Positions 18,320 through 26,078 of a DNA stretch of 64,000 nt are shown here, piece by piece; position 1 is the first letter of the stretch, and each line of letters begins with the position of its first letter. Location of the stretch: NCBI GenBank assembly GCA_000961725.1, contig LADS01000004.1, positions 310,001 through 374,000 on the forward strand. The letters are read 5' to 3'. This DNA comes from Desulfobulbaceae bacterium BRH_c16a (GTDB lineage: Bacteria > Desulfobacterota > Desulfobulbia > Desulfobulbales > Desulfocapsaceae). The position numbers and the translations under genes are program-made. The notes beneath the pieces are model-generated. The model was not told where the DNA came from. It ran no database searches and worked only from the letters and a program-made list of their open reading frames with translations.

Positions 18320-19507
18320 ATGTTGAAAACCCTCCGCCTCAAACGTCAGGAAGAACGCCGCATTCAGGGCGGCCATCTGTGGATCTACAGCAATGAGGTC
18401 AATATCCATGAGACGCCGCTGAAAAATTTTACGCCGGGCGAACAGGTCAGGGTCGAGACCCATGGCGGCAAATTCCTCGGTATCGCCTACGTCAATCCCC
18501 AGTCCTTAATCTGTGGCCGTCTGGTCAGCCGCGACGAACGCATTCTCGACCGGGCTCTGCTCCTGCACCGGCTGCAGCAGGCCCTCCTACTCCGCGCCGG
18601 TTTATTCGATGAGCCTTTCTACCGGCTCGTTTACGGCGAAAGCGACCTGCTGCCGGGCCTGGTGGTTGACCGGTTCGGCAGTCATCTCTCAGTCCAGCTG
18701 AACAGTGCCGGAATGGAGGCGGTGAAAGATCAGGTGCTCGATGCCCTGCGCGAAGTCATCGAGCCTGAATCGATTCTCCTGCGAAACGACAGCAGTATCA
18801 GGACCCTCGAAGGACTTTCCCGTGAAATCGAAGTAGCCCTGGGGACCGTGCCGCATGAGGTCGAACTGGTCGAAAACGGTGTCAGGATGCTGGCTCCGCT
18901 CCACGACGGCCAGAAAACCGGCTGGTTCTACGATCAACGTTTAAACCGGGCCTGGCTCAGGCAATTCGCCAGGGGCCGGAGTGTGCTCGATGTTTTCAGC
19001 TATGTCGGCAGTTTCGGCGTGCAGGCGGCGGTTTTTGGCGCCCGTGCCGTGGCAGCTGTCGATGCCTCCCGACCGGCCCTGGAAATGGCTGAAAAAAACG
19101 CCGCACTGAACGGAGTCGGCAAGATCTTCAACAGCATTCAGGGCGATGCTTTCGCCGTCCTCAAAGGGTTGAAGGCGGAAGGCGAGCGATTCGAGGTGAT
19201 CGTGGTCGACCCGCCGGCGTTTATCAAACGTAAAAAAGATCATAAAGAGGGGCTGCAGGCCTATCGTCGTATCAACGAGCTGGCCATGCAGCTGCTGACC
19301 CCCGACGGCATCCTCCTGTCCGCATCATGCTCGATGCATCTGCAGCGGGAGGAACTGCTCGATGTCCTTCGCACTGCCGGTCGTCGTCTCGACCGGCATG
19401 TGCAGATTCTGTTTGAAGGCATGCAGGGTCCGGATCACCCTGTTCACCCGGCCATTGCCGAGACCCGCTACCTGAAGGCGTTCCTGGCCCGGGTCTCGCA
19501 GGGATGA
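18320..19507 (+). CDS. rlmI: Class I SAM-dependent 23S rRNA cytosine methyltransferase (RlmI-like)
   Basis: 395 residues from the ATG at 18320; an in-frame TTG at 18272 adds 16 residues but the family start (LKTLRLKRQEERRIQGGHLWIYSNEV, a PUA domain) fits 18320. Order: PUA (1-80), EEHD-like middle domain, Rossmann methyltransferase with SAM motif VLDVFSYVGSFGVQAA, catalytic motif VVDPPAF and the late Cys in LSASCSMHL. In E. coli RlmI makes m5C1962 in 23S rRNA. Convergent with the aminotransferase, stops only 7 bp apart. Confidence 0.9.
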   Translation: MLKTLRLKRQEERRIQGGHLWIYSNEVNIHETPLKNFTPGEQVRVETHGGKFLGIAYVNPQSLICGRLVSRDERILDRALLLHRLQQALLLRAGLFDEPFYRLVYGESDLLPGLVVDRFGSHLSVQLNSAGMEAVKDQVLDALREVIEPESILLRNDSSIRTLEGLSREIEVALGTVPHEVELVENGVRMLAPLHDGQKTGWFYDQRLNRAWLRQFARGRSVLDVFSYVGSFGVQAAVFGARAVAAVDASRPALEMAEKNAALNGVGKIFNSIQGDAFAVLKGLKAEGERFEVIVVDPPAFIKRKKDHKEGLQAYRRINELAMQLLTPDGILLSASCSMHLQREELLDVLRTAGRRLDRHVQILFEGMQGPDHPVHPAIAETRYLKAFLARVSQG

Positions 19508-19514
19508 GGGGATC

Positions 19515-20747
19515 TCAGGGACAGAGCTGAAATGTGCCGGCAGCGACTTCACTGTCGATCTCTTTTAAGGCCCGGCGCATCTGCTTGAGGGCCTGGGTGA
19601 TCCGGTTTTCGTTTTCAACCAGGGCAAGCCGCAGATAGCCGTCGCCCTCCATGCCGAATCCGGCACCCGGAGCCACTGCCACATTGGCCCTGTCCATCAT
19701 CTCGATGGAAAATTTGATCGACCCCATCCGGGCGTAAGGCTCGGGGATCTTCACCCAGAGGAACATGCCCGCCTTCGGTATCTCAACCTCCCAGCCCATC
19801 TTGACGAGTCCGTCGCAGAGCACATCGCGGCGCTTCTGGTACACCGCCACCTGCTCAATGATGTTTTCATCGCAGTCGCGCATGGCGACGATCCCTGCGA
19901 CCTGGATGGCGGAAAAAATGCCGTAATCGTAATATCCTTTGATTTTGGACAGGCCTCCGATCATCTGGGTGTTGCCGACGCAGTAGCCGAGCCGCCAGCC
20001 CGCCATATTGTACGATTTGGAAAAGGAGCTGAACTCCACCCCGACATCCATGGCCCCGGGAACCTCGAGCAGGCTCGGAGCGACAACGCCATCGTAGGTG
20101 ATCTTGGCATAGGCAAAATCGTTGATCACCATAAAATTATATTTTTTTGCCAGTTTCACCACCTCGGCGAAGAATTCCTTGGAAACCAGGACGCCTGTCG
20201 GATTATGCGGATAATTGAGCATAAGCAGCTTCGGTCCGGGATAGAGCGACTTGCACATCCCGACAATCTGGCTGAGCATGGTATCTTCCGAACTGAGCGG
20301 GATGCGCAATACATTGGCGCCGGCAATCACCGCGGCATAAACATGGATCGGGAAGGCCGGGGCCGGCGTCAGGACCGTGTCGCCCGGCCCGAGAAGCGCC
20401 AGACAGAGATGAGAAATGCCTTCCTTCGAGCCGATGGTGCAGATCACATCGTCTTCGCCGTTCAGATCGACGTCGTAATTGCGCTTGTAATAGAGGGCGA
20501 TCTCCCGCTTGAGATTCTTCATGCCGCCGGCGACGGGATAGCGATGGGCCTTCGGGTCGATGGCTACCTCGCAGAGCTTTTCGGTTACCGGGCCCGGCGT
20601 CGGGTCAACGGGATTGCCCATGCCCAGGTCGATGACATCGTCGCCCTTCCAGCGTTTCTCCATTTTCATCTTGTTGATCATGCCGAACAGGTACGGCGGC
20701 AGCTGATTCATCCGCTCGGCAAAGCGGATCTTGAATTGTTCTTCCAT
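19515..20747 (-). CDS. PLP-dependent class I/II aminotransferase (alanine transaminase AlaC-like)
   Basis: 410 residues from the ATG at 20747, chosen because of the AAAAGGAC ribosome site; a longer frame to 20816 lacks one. Fold-type I motifs: DLGMGNPVDPTPGPV, NYPHNPTG, VINDFAYAKI, PLP-lysine in SFSKSYNMAGWRLGY, and C-terminal LRLALVENENR. The MGNPVDPTP start and overall length match AlaC/YfdZ-type alanine aminotransferases and LL-DAP-aminotransferase relatives; exact substrate not certain. Monocistronic. Confidence 0.88.
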   Translation of the reverse strand: MEEQFKIRFAERMNQLPPYLFGMINKMKMEKRWKGDDVIDLGMGNPVDPTPGPVTEKLCEVAIDPKAHRYPVAGGMKNLKREIALYYKRNYDVDLNGEDDVICTIGSKEGISHLCLALLGPGDTVLTPAPAFPIHVYAAVIAGANVLRIPLSSEDTMLSQIVGMCKSLYPGPKLLMLNYPHNPTGVLVSKEFFAEVVKLAKKYNFMVINDFAYAKITYDGVVAPSLLEVPGAMDVGVEFSSFSKSYNMAGWRLGYCVGNTQMIGGLSKIKGYYDYGIFSAIQVAGIVAMRDCDENIIEQVAVYQKRRDVLCDGLVKMGWEVEIPKAGMFLWVKIPEPYARMGSIKFSIEMMDRANVAVAPGAGFGMEGDGYLRLALVENENRITQALKQMRRALKEIDSEVAAGTFQLCP

Positions 20748-20962
20748 TTTTGTCCTTTTCTGTTGAAACTGTGCAGCGGGTATTGGTTTTTTTGGCACGA
20801 ACATCCATCGTACCATTTCCGGCCCTGTTTTGCCAATCGGCTATTGATACTATTGACGATTATTCAATGTTATGTACATCGGGCGAGAATTCTCCTGCCC
20901 GATGTAACGAAATGGGATGACTATTCACTTACCGCCTGTCGCCAGACTGAGCACGCCCTGCC

Positions 20963-21055
20963 TTACCCTTTCGGGCACTTGCTGCACCTTTTGTCACCGT
21001 TTTTTTTGCCCTTGCCGCAGCATTTTTTTTCTTTTTCCTTTTTCTTTTTTCCCAT
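20963..21055 (-). CDS. 30-residue Lys/Cys-rich small protein
   Basis: A short frame, ATG at 21055 preceded by GGAGCTGGA, encodes MGKKKKEKEKK, then CCGKGKKNGDKR, then CSKCPKG and a stop. A polybasic N-terminus followed by CC...CxxC is not a random composition and suggests a small metal- or nucleic-acid-binding peptide. I do not recognise a named family. It lies alone between the aminotransferase gene and a stem-loop repeat. Confidence 0.55.
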   Translation of the reverse strand: MGKKKKEKEKKCCGKGKKNGDKRCSKCPKG

Positions 21056-21084
21056 TCCAGCTCCAGTCAACTCTTCAGATTTAA

Positions 21085-21165
21085 TACCTTAGAAATTCAT
21101 TCTTAAGAGAGAATTTCGTGAAGGTACTTATACCCCGCAAGGGGGGTACTGAAAAGAGTCCCCCC
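21085..21165 (+). repeat. Stem-loop dispersed repeat, copy A
   Basis: TACCTTAGAAATTC (21085-21098) pairs with GAATTTCGTGAAGGTA (21111-21126), followed by CTTATACCCC and a second hairpin, GGGGGG...CCCCCC. The same module occurs at 30045, 31045, 52924 and, degenerate, 61401. Confidence 0.85.
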
Positions 21166-21331
21166 TTGTGAAGTTGTGTATGTACCTGCCGCTGCTTGCA
21201 TTTTGCTGCCCGGACGACCGGCTGAAAAATATCTCGTGCTTCGGTACTGCTTTCACCATAATTCCCATAAGCCGCCTCGTCCAGTCCGGACCGGATAACA
21301 GGTGGACGGCCATTCTTTCAAGTGGTCCGCT

Positions 21332-21485
21332 GTAATCGTTCACCGGTACACATTAAAAGACTGCATAACCCGGATCTGTAACCGTTCATCCAGTGCTCCA
21401 GGTTCGTTCAAGCAGGTCGCCGAGCTATAGTTGGCTATGTGAGGTGGCCTGATCGGACGAAAATGGGGTGCTGGTGAGCGGTTAC
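21332..21485 (-). mobile_element. IS66-like MITE, copy 1 (154 bp)
   Basis: Ends GTAATCGTTCACC (21332) and the complement GGTGAGCGGTTAC (21485) are imperfect inverted repeats starting GTAA. Flanks are GGTCCGCT (21324-21331) and GGCCCGCT (21486-21493), an 8-bp target duplication with one mismatch. GTAA ends plus 8-bp duplications are the ISfinder description of the IS66 family. No coding capacity. It landed at the 3' end of the radical SAM gene. Confidence 0.85.
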
Positions 21486-22466
21486 GGCCCGCTGCCCCTG
21501 CCACACGTTCAGTTCCACCATCCTCTCCTGCAACTCCCTGCTGAGAAAGCCGGCAAGGGTGTGCCACTGAGGGGCAACCAGGAGTTCGGGATGAGCGGTA
21601 GCCCATAACCGGTGGATGGTCACCCCGGCCGGGATGATCGGCAGGGCGCGCAGCAAAAAGCAAAGATACTCCTCCTTGGAAAAAAGAGTAATTTTACCCA
21701 GATCGTAGAGAGCATGGAGGGCGGTATCGCGAATAACCTGGAGATGATGGAGTTTCAGGTGTGTCACTCCCAGGCTGCACACCGTCGAAAGCGACAGGAG
21801 CATATCCTCCTCGGTCTCTTCGGGAATACCGAAAATCAGGTGGGCGCCAAGCTCGAAACACCCGGCCTCTTTAATCCTGAAAGCGGCATCGCGGAAATCG
21901 TCAAACCCGTGATTACGGTTGAGCAGCTGCAGGCTCCTGTCATGAACACTCTGCAGCCCCAGCTCAAAAAGACATGCCTTGCCCGATCTTACCACAATCT
22001 CGGCGAGTGGCCGGAGAAGGTCGTCTGCAACATAGTCCGGCCTGGTCGAGAGGATCAGGCCGAAACAGTCGGCATCGCTCAGGACTTGCCGAACCAGCGG
22101 CAGCAACTTTTCTGCCGCAAGGGCCGTACATGTTTCCTGCTGGAAGTAGGCGAGATATTTTTTAAATCTGCCTTGAAGGAGCTTTGCCTTTCCTTCCGCC
22201 AACTGTCCTGCGAGATCATCGGTACTCTGCAGATATGTTGGGGTAAATGCAGCGGCCCGACAGAAAATACAGCCTCCCCGTTCGCGGTTCGGGCATGACA
22301 GCCCCACATCCAGGGGTATTTTCCCAACACTCGTGCCGTACTTCCGGCGGAAGTGATAGCTGAAGGTCCGAACCGTCGGCGGGTGATCGCCCTCGCCATG
22401 AGACCCGGAACCTCGATGATTGATGCGGCAAAAATTCAGGCCATCAATCATGAACATAGAGTTCAT
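21435..22466 (-). CDS. TIGR01212/YhcC-like radical SAM protein
   Basis: 343-residue radical SAM enzyme with an Elp3-like core. The [4Fe-4S] motif is CPNRERGGCIFC, in the family's C-x6-GC-x-FC style, followed by conserved strands (GLILSTRPDYV, LELGLQS-type FELGLQSVHDRSL, HLIFGIPEET, HLKLHHLQVI). The C-terminus WQGQRA is where relatives end; here a MITE starts inside the last codons and supplies 15 extra residues (VTAHQHPIFVRSGHLT region) and a new stop. Removing it restores RAT or RTT and a TGA immediately. Substrate of the family is unknown (an Elp3-like role in RNA modification has been suggested). It overlaps the preceding gene by 23 nt. Confidence 0.9.
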   Translation of the reverse strand: MNSMFMIDGLNFCRINHRGSGSHGEGDHPPTVRTFSYHFRRKYGTSVGKIPLDVGLSCPNRERGGCIFCRAAAFTPTYLQSTDDLAGQLAEGKAKLLQGRFKKYLAYFQQETCTALAAEKLLPLVRQVLSDADCFGLILSTRPDYVADDLLRPLAEIVVRSGKACLFELGLQSVHDRSLQLLNRNHGFDDFRDAAFRIKEAGCFELGAHLIFGIPEETEEDMLLSLSTVCSLGVTHLKLHHLQVIRDTALHALYDLGKITLFSKEEYLCFLLRALPIIPAGVTIHRLWATAHPELLVAPQWHTLAGFLSRELQERMVELNVWQGQRAVTAHQHPIFVRSGHLT

Positions 22467-22824
22467 CTATCTCATCCCATTCTTCCGGACTGCCCCGGCG
22501 CAGAGCAAGCAGTTTTTTATAGTAGAAAATCAACACCGTAATGTATTGCACCCGGAGATCCTCGCATTTTTTGGTATTGCCGGGAGCGAGAGCGCAGGCT
22601 TCGGCGTCGGGCATGGCGAGAATGCGGTCGATTTCATTGACCAGTTCCTGTTGCCGCAGGCGAAGAAAGATACCGGCTTCGGTTACCACCGGCGGCGCGA
22701 AATTGCATCCCTCGAGACGGGACGCCGTCTCCTCGACAACGGTCTGTTCGAAGTCATCTTCCAGCTGCCGGGCTTCTTCTTTTAATTGCTGTATCTGCTC
22801 ATCGAAAGTCTTTGCTTTGCTCAT
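22444..22824 (-). CDS. Hypothetical protein, N-terminal coiled coil
   Basis: 126 residues from the ATG at 22824 (ribosome site GGAGGAT); a GTG at 22857 would begin inside the direct repeat flanking the MITE and is rejected. Residues 1-45 are charged and helical (FDEQIQQLKEEARQLEDDFEQ). Single cysteines occur in EGCNF, ACAL and KKCEDL. No family recognised. Its stop overlaps the radical SAM gene, implying coupling; the pair now forms a block bounded by two inverted MITEs. Confidence 0.7.
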   Translation of the reverse strand: MSKAKTFDEQIQQLKEEARQLEDDFEQTVVEETASRLEGCNFAPPVVTEAGIFLRLRQQELVNEIDRILAMPDAEACALAPGNTKKCEDLRVQYITVLIFYYKKLLALRRGSPEEWDEIDELYVHD

Positions 22825-22858
22825 GCATCGATCCTCCACAATATTCTTGCGTTTCACC

Positions 22859-23013
22859 GCAACCGTTCACCAGCACCCCATTTTCGTCCGATCAGGCCAC
22901 CTCACATAGCCAACTATAGCTTCGGCGGCCCGCTTGAACGAACCTGGAGCACTGGATGAACGGTTACAGATCCGGGTTATACAGTCTTTTGATGCGTACC
23001 GGTGAACGATTAC
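22859..23013 (+). mobile_element. IS66-like MITE, copy 2 (155 bp)
   Basis: Starts GCAACCGTTCACCAGC (one change from GTAACCG) and ends GGTGAACGATTAC. Nearly identical to copy 1 but in opposite orientation. The flanks CGTTTCACC at 22850-22858 and 23014-23022 are identical (the match runs to CGTTTCACCGCA), consistent with a target duplication. It sits directly after the nitroreductase stop codon. Confidence 0.82.
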
Positions 23014-23017
23014 CGTT

Positions 23018-23605
23018 TCACCGCACTTCCAGGTTGACCAGGCAGCTCTCAAGGGAGCGTTTGGGCACATGATGGCCGCCATGTTCATCCCGCCAGTAAC
23101 GGATATCGTCGTCATTTTTGCACTCTTCGATGATAACGGTCTCCCGCGGCTTGCCAAGGGCGATAACCAGGGAAAGCCGCAAATAGTCGGGCATGACAAA
23201 CAGGGACGCGAGCTGCGGATTGAAGGCGCCGATCCGGCACCCCCCGATCCTTTTCTCCATTGCTCCGAGCAGCAGATTCTGGGTTGCCACCCCGAGATCG
23301 AACTGGACTTCGCCCTCAGTGCCTTTCAAGCGGTTTTTGTTCAGCAGACAAAGAATATAGGCACTGGGCCGCTCTCCTTCAACCGGCCCTTTCCAATCGG
23401 GCAGGTACCCGGCCCACGCCAGGTTTGGGAAAATCTTTGCACAGAGCTCCGGGGTGTTGACCGGCATATACTGCCAGGGCTGGCCATTGCGGGCCGAGCC
23501 GCCCAGCCGGGCCAGATCGATGAGTTCGCCAAGTGTTGCCGAACTGAGCTGTTCTTTCTGGCTAAACCGCCTGAATGTTCTTGTTTTGGCAATAATTTCC
23601 TGCAT
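23018..23605 (-). CDS. Nitroreductase-family FMN oxidoreductase
   Basis: 195-residue flavin protein. N-terminal RTFRRFSQKEQLS and GSARNGQPWQYM are the FMN-phosphate-binding segments; LGVATQNLLLGAMEKRIGGCRIGAFN is the conserved helix and GIGxxxGA-like loop; SLVIALGKPRE is the late motif. Substrate not deducible. Its TGA stop lies inside the direct repeat created by MITE copy 2, so the insertion spared the gene. First gene after the Fur/HTH pair on the same strand. Confidence 0.9.
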   Translation of the reverse strand: MQEIIAKTRTFRRFSQKEQLSSATLGELIDLARLGGSARNGQPWQYMPVNTPELCAKIFPNLAWAGYLPDWKGPVEGERPSAYILCLLNKNRLKGTEGEVQFDLGVATQNLLLGAMEKRIGGCRIGAFNPQLASLFVMPDYLRLSLVIALGKPRETVIIEECKNDDDIRYWRDEHGGHHVPKRSLESCLVNLEVR

Positions 23606-23616
23606 ATATCATCCCT

Positions 23617-23859
23617 CTACAGACTCGCTTTGCCCTCGGCGGTGATACCAAACTTGCAACGCACAGGGCTGTCGACAAATCCCTTCTTTTTCAGGGCGGC
23701 TATCTGATCGCTTACCACCTTTTTATCCAGTCCGGTTGCTTCGGCAATATCCTTCGAACCGCAGGGACCGCTGCAGCCTGCCAGCGCCTCGAGGATCTTT
23801 CTTGATTCGTCAACCGGCCCAACGCTCTTACATGCACAACCACAGCCACATCCACTCAT
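23617..23859 (-). CDS. Small Cys-rich winged-helix protein
   Basis: 80 residues from the ATG at 23859 (site AGGAGAAATAGGA). The N-terminus MSGCGCGCACK carries four alternating cysteines, followed by a winged-helix region (ILEALAGCSGPCGSKDIAEATGLDKKVVSDQIAALKKKGFV) with two further cysteines before the recognition helix, then CKFGITAEG. It is likely a metal- or redox-responsive regulator or a regulator accessory. Its start overlaps the Fur-family stop region (23862), so translation is coupled to it. Confidence 0.75.
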   Translation of the reverse strand: MSGCGCGCACKSVGPVDESRKILEALAGCSGPCGSKDIAEATGLDKKVVSDQIAALKKKGFVDSPVRCKFGITAEGKASL

Positions 23860-23861
23860 TC

Positions 23862-24266
23862 CTATTTCTCCTTTTTCTTTTCTTTTTTTAGACATTCCGG
23901 GCAAATTCCCAGAACTTCCAGGCGATATCCGGTTATCGAGTATCCGCCGGTATCGCCGAATTCTTCAGGTTTCCAACCACTATGAGCAATATCCAGATTA
24001 TCCACCTTGTGACAGATAACGCAATATATATGATCATGTTCCGAGACGTCATAATCAAAACGCTTCTGTCTGCCACTGATCTCCAGTTTGCCGATCATTC
24101 CGGCCTCGGACAGGATTTCAAGATTGCGATACACTGTTGCCAGGCTGATGCGCGGCATGACCTTTTTGACCAGATCGTAAAGCTCATCTGCGGTAAGATG
24201 TCTTTTACTTTTCTGTAACTCACGCAGGATGATGTCCCGCTGATTCGTCATTCGCAACATATTCAA
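23862..24266 (-). CDS. Fur-family transcriptional regulator (PerR/Fur-like)
   Basis: 134-residue metalloregulator. Winged helix with TNQRDIILRELQKSKRHLTADELYDLVKK and ISLATVYRNLEIL, then dimerisation domain with His-rich EHDHIYCVICHKVDNLD and structural zinc pairs CVIC and CPEC. The R-x-x-T-x-Q-R start and CxxC pairs fit PerR/Fur; metal specificity is not decided. Upstream AT-rich sequence at about 24274-24306 (ATAATTAATACTAAATG) could be an autoregulatory box, but I could not fit it well to a Fur or Per consensus. Likely operon: fur-like, Cys-rich HTH, nitroreductase. Confidence 0.9.
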   Translation of the reverse strand: MNMLRMTNQRDIILRELQKSKRHLTADELYDLVKKVMPRISLATVYRNLEILSEAGMIGKLEISGRQKRFDYDVSEHDHIYCVICHKVDNLDIAHSGWKPEEFGDTGGYSITGYRLEVLGICPECLKKEKKKEK

Positions 24267-24491
24267 CCCTTGTTTATGATAATTAATACTAAATGTAATT
24301 AATTACTGTTTACGGGTCAAGCATATTTCTCGATATCTTCACCATCCGTGGCAACCGCTCATTGTCGGGATGAGATGCACGATCCTGGCGGCGTCGGCAT
24401 TTCTTGAAAATTTATGAAAAGTAAGATTAATAGGAGAAACCTGTTGTCTACCGGATACACGCTTTCCCCACCTTTTAAATGAACAAGGCCA

Positions 24492-25346
24492 ATGCTTCAC
24501 TTACTGTTTTTCATCGCGGTTTTTTTCATGAGTTCTGTCTGCCATGCAGAGGATACAGCCGCCCGTGGAGAAAATACCATAACATGGATGCTAGCCGATT
24601 TTCCTCCGCTACGGATAATCAGCGGACCATTCGCCGGTCAAGGTCCCTCAGACATGATTCTCGAATTGATGCGCAGGGAACTCCCGGAGTTCGACCACAA
24701 AACAGTCGCCGCAAATGTGGCAAGAACAGTCGAGGAAATAAAAAACGGCAAGCAGGTTTTAACCATAGGGCTGATCCCTACCCCGGAACGGAACGAGATT
24801 GTTCTGTTTTCTCTTCCCTGCGCTCTTGCTCCACCCGTTGCGCTCATCGTAAGACAGGAAGATCTGAGCAAATATCCCGCGACGGTATCATTAGGGTCAT
24901 TTGTCAAAACGGACACGTTGGGAATTTCCCTGTCGCGTTCTTACGGCGCCGCCGTGGATGCAGCCCTTCGCCAGATCATGCCGGATGATAACGTTTTTAT
25001 CGATTCAAGCGACAAGCTCTTTGAGAACCTGGCCAAAATGCTTCTGTTGAAGAGGATTGACGGGGTATTAGGTTTCCCCTTCGAGGCCATGTTCAATGCC
25101 AGAACCAGCCAATCGGCAGACCGCATTGCCATTATTCCGATCACGGAGACCGGACAATATGTCATAGGCCGTATCGCAGCTCCGAAAACCGAATGGGGAA
25201 GGAAGATGATCTCCCGGGTGAATGAAATCCTTCTTCGCCATCGTCCGGAGCCCTCTTACCGGCAGGCCTTTGAGCGATGGCTGCCGCCAGCCAATGTGCC
25301 TGACTTCAACCGGATTTATGACGCACAGTTTCTCGAGCAACAGTAA
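24492..25346 (+). CDS. Periplasmic solute-binding protein, family 3-like (TIGR02285 type)
   Basis: 284 residues with a signal peptide cleaved near residue 19 (VCHA/ED). The fold is that of bacterial extracellular solute-binding proteins family 3: TWMLADFPPLRII, EEIKNGKQVLTIGLIPTPERNEIVLFS, and the second lobe with DKLFENLAKMLLLKRIDGVLGF. No permease or ATPase gene is adjacent, so it may serve signalling or a distant transporter. Ligand unknown. Confidence 0.75.
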   Translation: MLHLLFFIAVFFMSSVCHAEDTAARGENTITWMLADFPPLRIISGPFAGQGPSDMILELMRRELPEFDHKTVAANVARTVEEIKNGKQVLTIGLIPTPERNEIVLFSLPCALAPPVALIVRQEDLSKYPATVSLGSFVKTDTLGISLSRSYGAAVDAALRQIMPDDNVFIDSSDKLFENLAKMLLLKRIDGVLGFPFEAMFNARTSQSADRIAIIPITETGQYVIGRIAAPKTEWGRKMISRVNEILLRHRPEPSYRQAFERWLPPANVPDFNRIYDAQFLEQQ

Positions 25347-25519
25347 AGAAACAGTAAATCGACGGACTTCCCCTTCCCGTCCGTTGCTTTCCACCGTATG
25401 GAGACTACATTTATAAACGACCGGGAGTGATTGCTCAACCGGAGGCAAATTCCCGGTTAAAAACTCCAAATGCAAAATCAATAGGATGCCTATATTCCCG
25501 TAAAGGAAGGAGGAGCACA

Positions 25520-25993
25520 ATGGTAAAGCCAATTCCTGAAGGCTATCAAAGTCTTACACCGATGTTCGTTTTCAAGGACGCGCAGAAGGCCATAGAATTC
25601 TATAAAAGAGCCTTTGGTGCCGAAGAGCGGTTCGTCATGCCGGGACCGGACGGCAAGGGTGTGATGCATGCCGAGGTCCGGATCGGTTCCTCGATCATCA
25701 TGATGGGCGAAGAAAGCCCGGAGTGCCAAAGTAAAAGTGCTGCAAGCATGGGCGGTTCACCCGTCAGTTTTTATATTTATGTCAATGACGTGGACGAGGC
25801 ATTTAAAGTCGCCGTCGAGGCAGGCGCCGAGGTCCGGATGCCTGTCGAAGACATGTTTTGGGGGGATCGCATGGGTACCGTAGAAGATCCGTTCGGGTAC
25901 ACCTGGAGTCTCGCAAGCCATACCAGGGATCTGACGCCGGAGGAAATCCAGGAGGGCGCGAAGGCTGCTTTCGCCAAGATGGCAGAGAAGTAG
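25520..25993 (+). CDS. VOC-superfamily protein (PhnB/glyoxalase-like)
   Basis: 157 residues from the ATG at 25520, which has a very strong ribosome site (AAGGAAGGAGGAG). Two beta-alpha-beta-beta-beta halves: LTPMFVFKDAQKAIEFYKRAFGAEE and SFYIYVNDVDEAFKVAVEAGAEVRMPVEDMFWGDRMGTVEDPFGYTWSLASH, the PhnB/DUF1428-like pattern. Enzymatic role unknown. Monocistronic, convergent with the V-ATPase genes. Confidence 0.85.
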   Translation: MVKPIPEGYQSLTPMFVFKDAQKAIEFYKRAFGAEERFVMPGPDGKGVMHAEVRIGSSIIMMGEESPECQSKSAASMGGSPVSFYIYVNDVDEAFKVAVEAGAEVRMPVEDMFWGDRMGTVEDPFGYTWSLASHTRDLTPEEIQEGAKAAFAKMAEK

Positions 25994-25999
25994 TACTTC

Positions 26000-26064
26000 T
26001 CGATATCGCTATCTTAAAGGTTTCAGCGTCTTCTATTCGATTTCGATCCCGATAGCGATATCGA
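26000..26064. terminator. 14-bp perfect inverted repeat between convergent genes
   Basis: TCGATATCGCTATC (26000-26013) and GATAGCGATATCGA (26051-26064) are exact complements with a 37-nt loop, between the VOC stop and the subunit D stop. It could terminate both directions; no T-run. Confidence 0.5.
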
Positions 26065-26078
26065 CAATCCGAATCCGT

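Noticed and set aside
21128..21343. 71-codon open frame on the minus strand past the radical SAM gene
   Set aside because: It begins inside the MITE, runs through the stem-loop repeat and resembles no protein; the restored gene ends before it.
24267..24491. Non-coding RNA or riboswitch upstream of the binding-protein gene
   Set aside because: No recognisable conserved core or strong paired structure was found.
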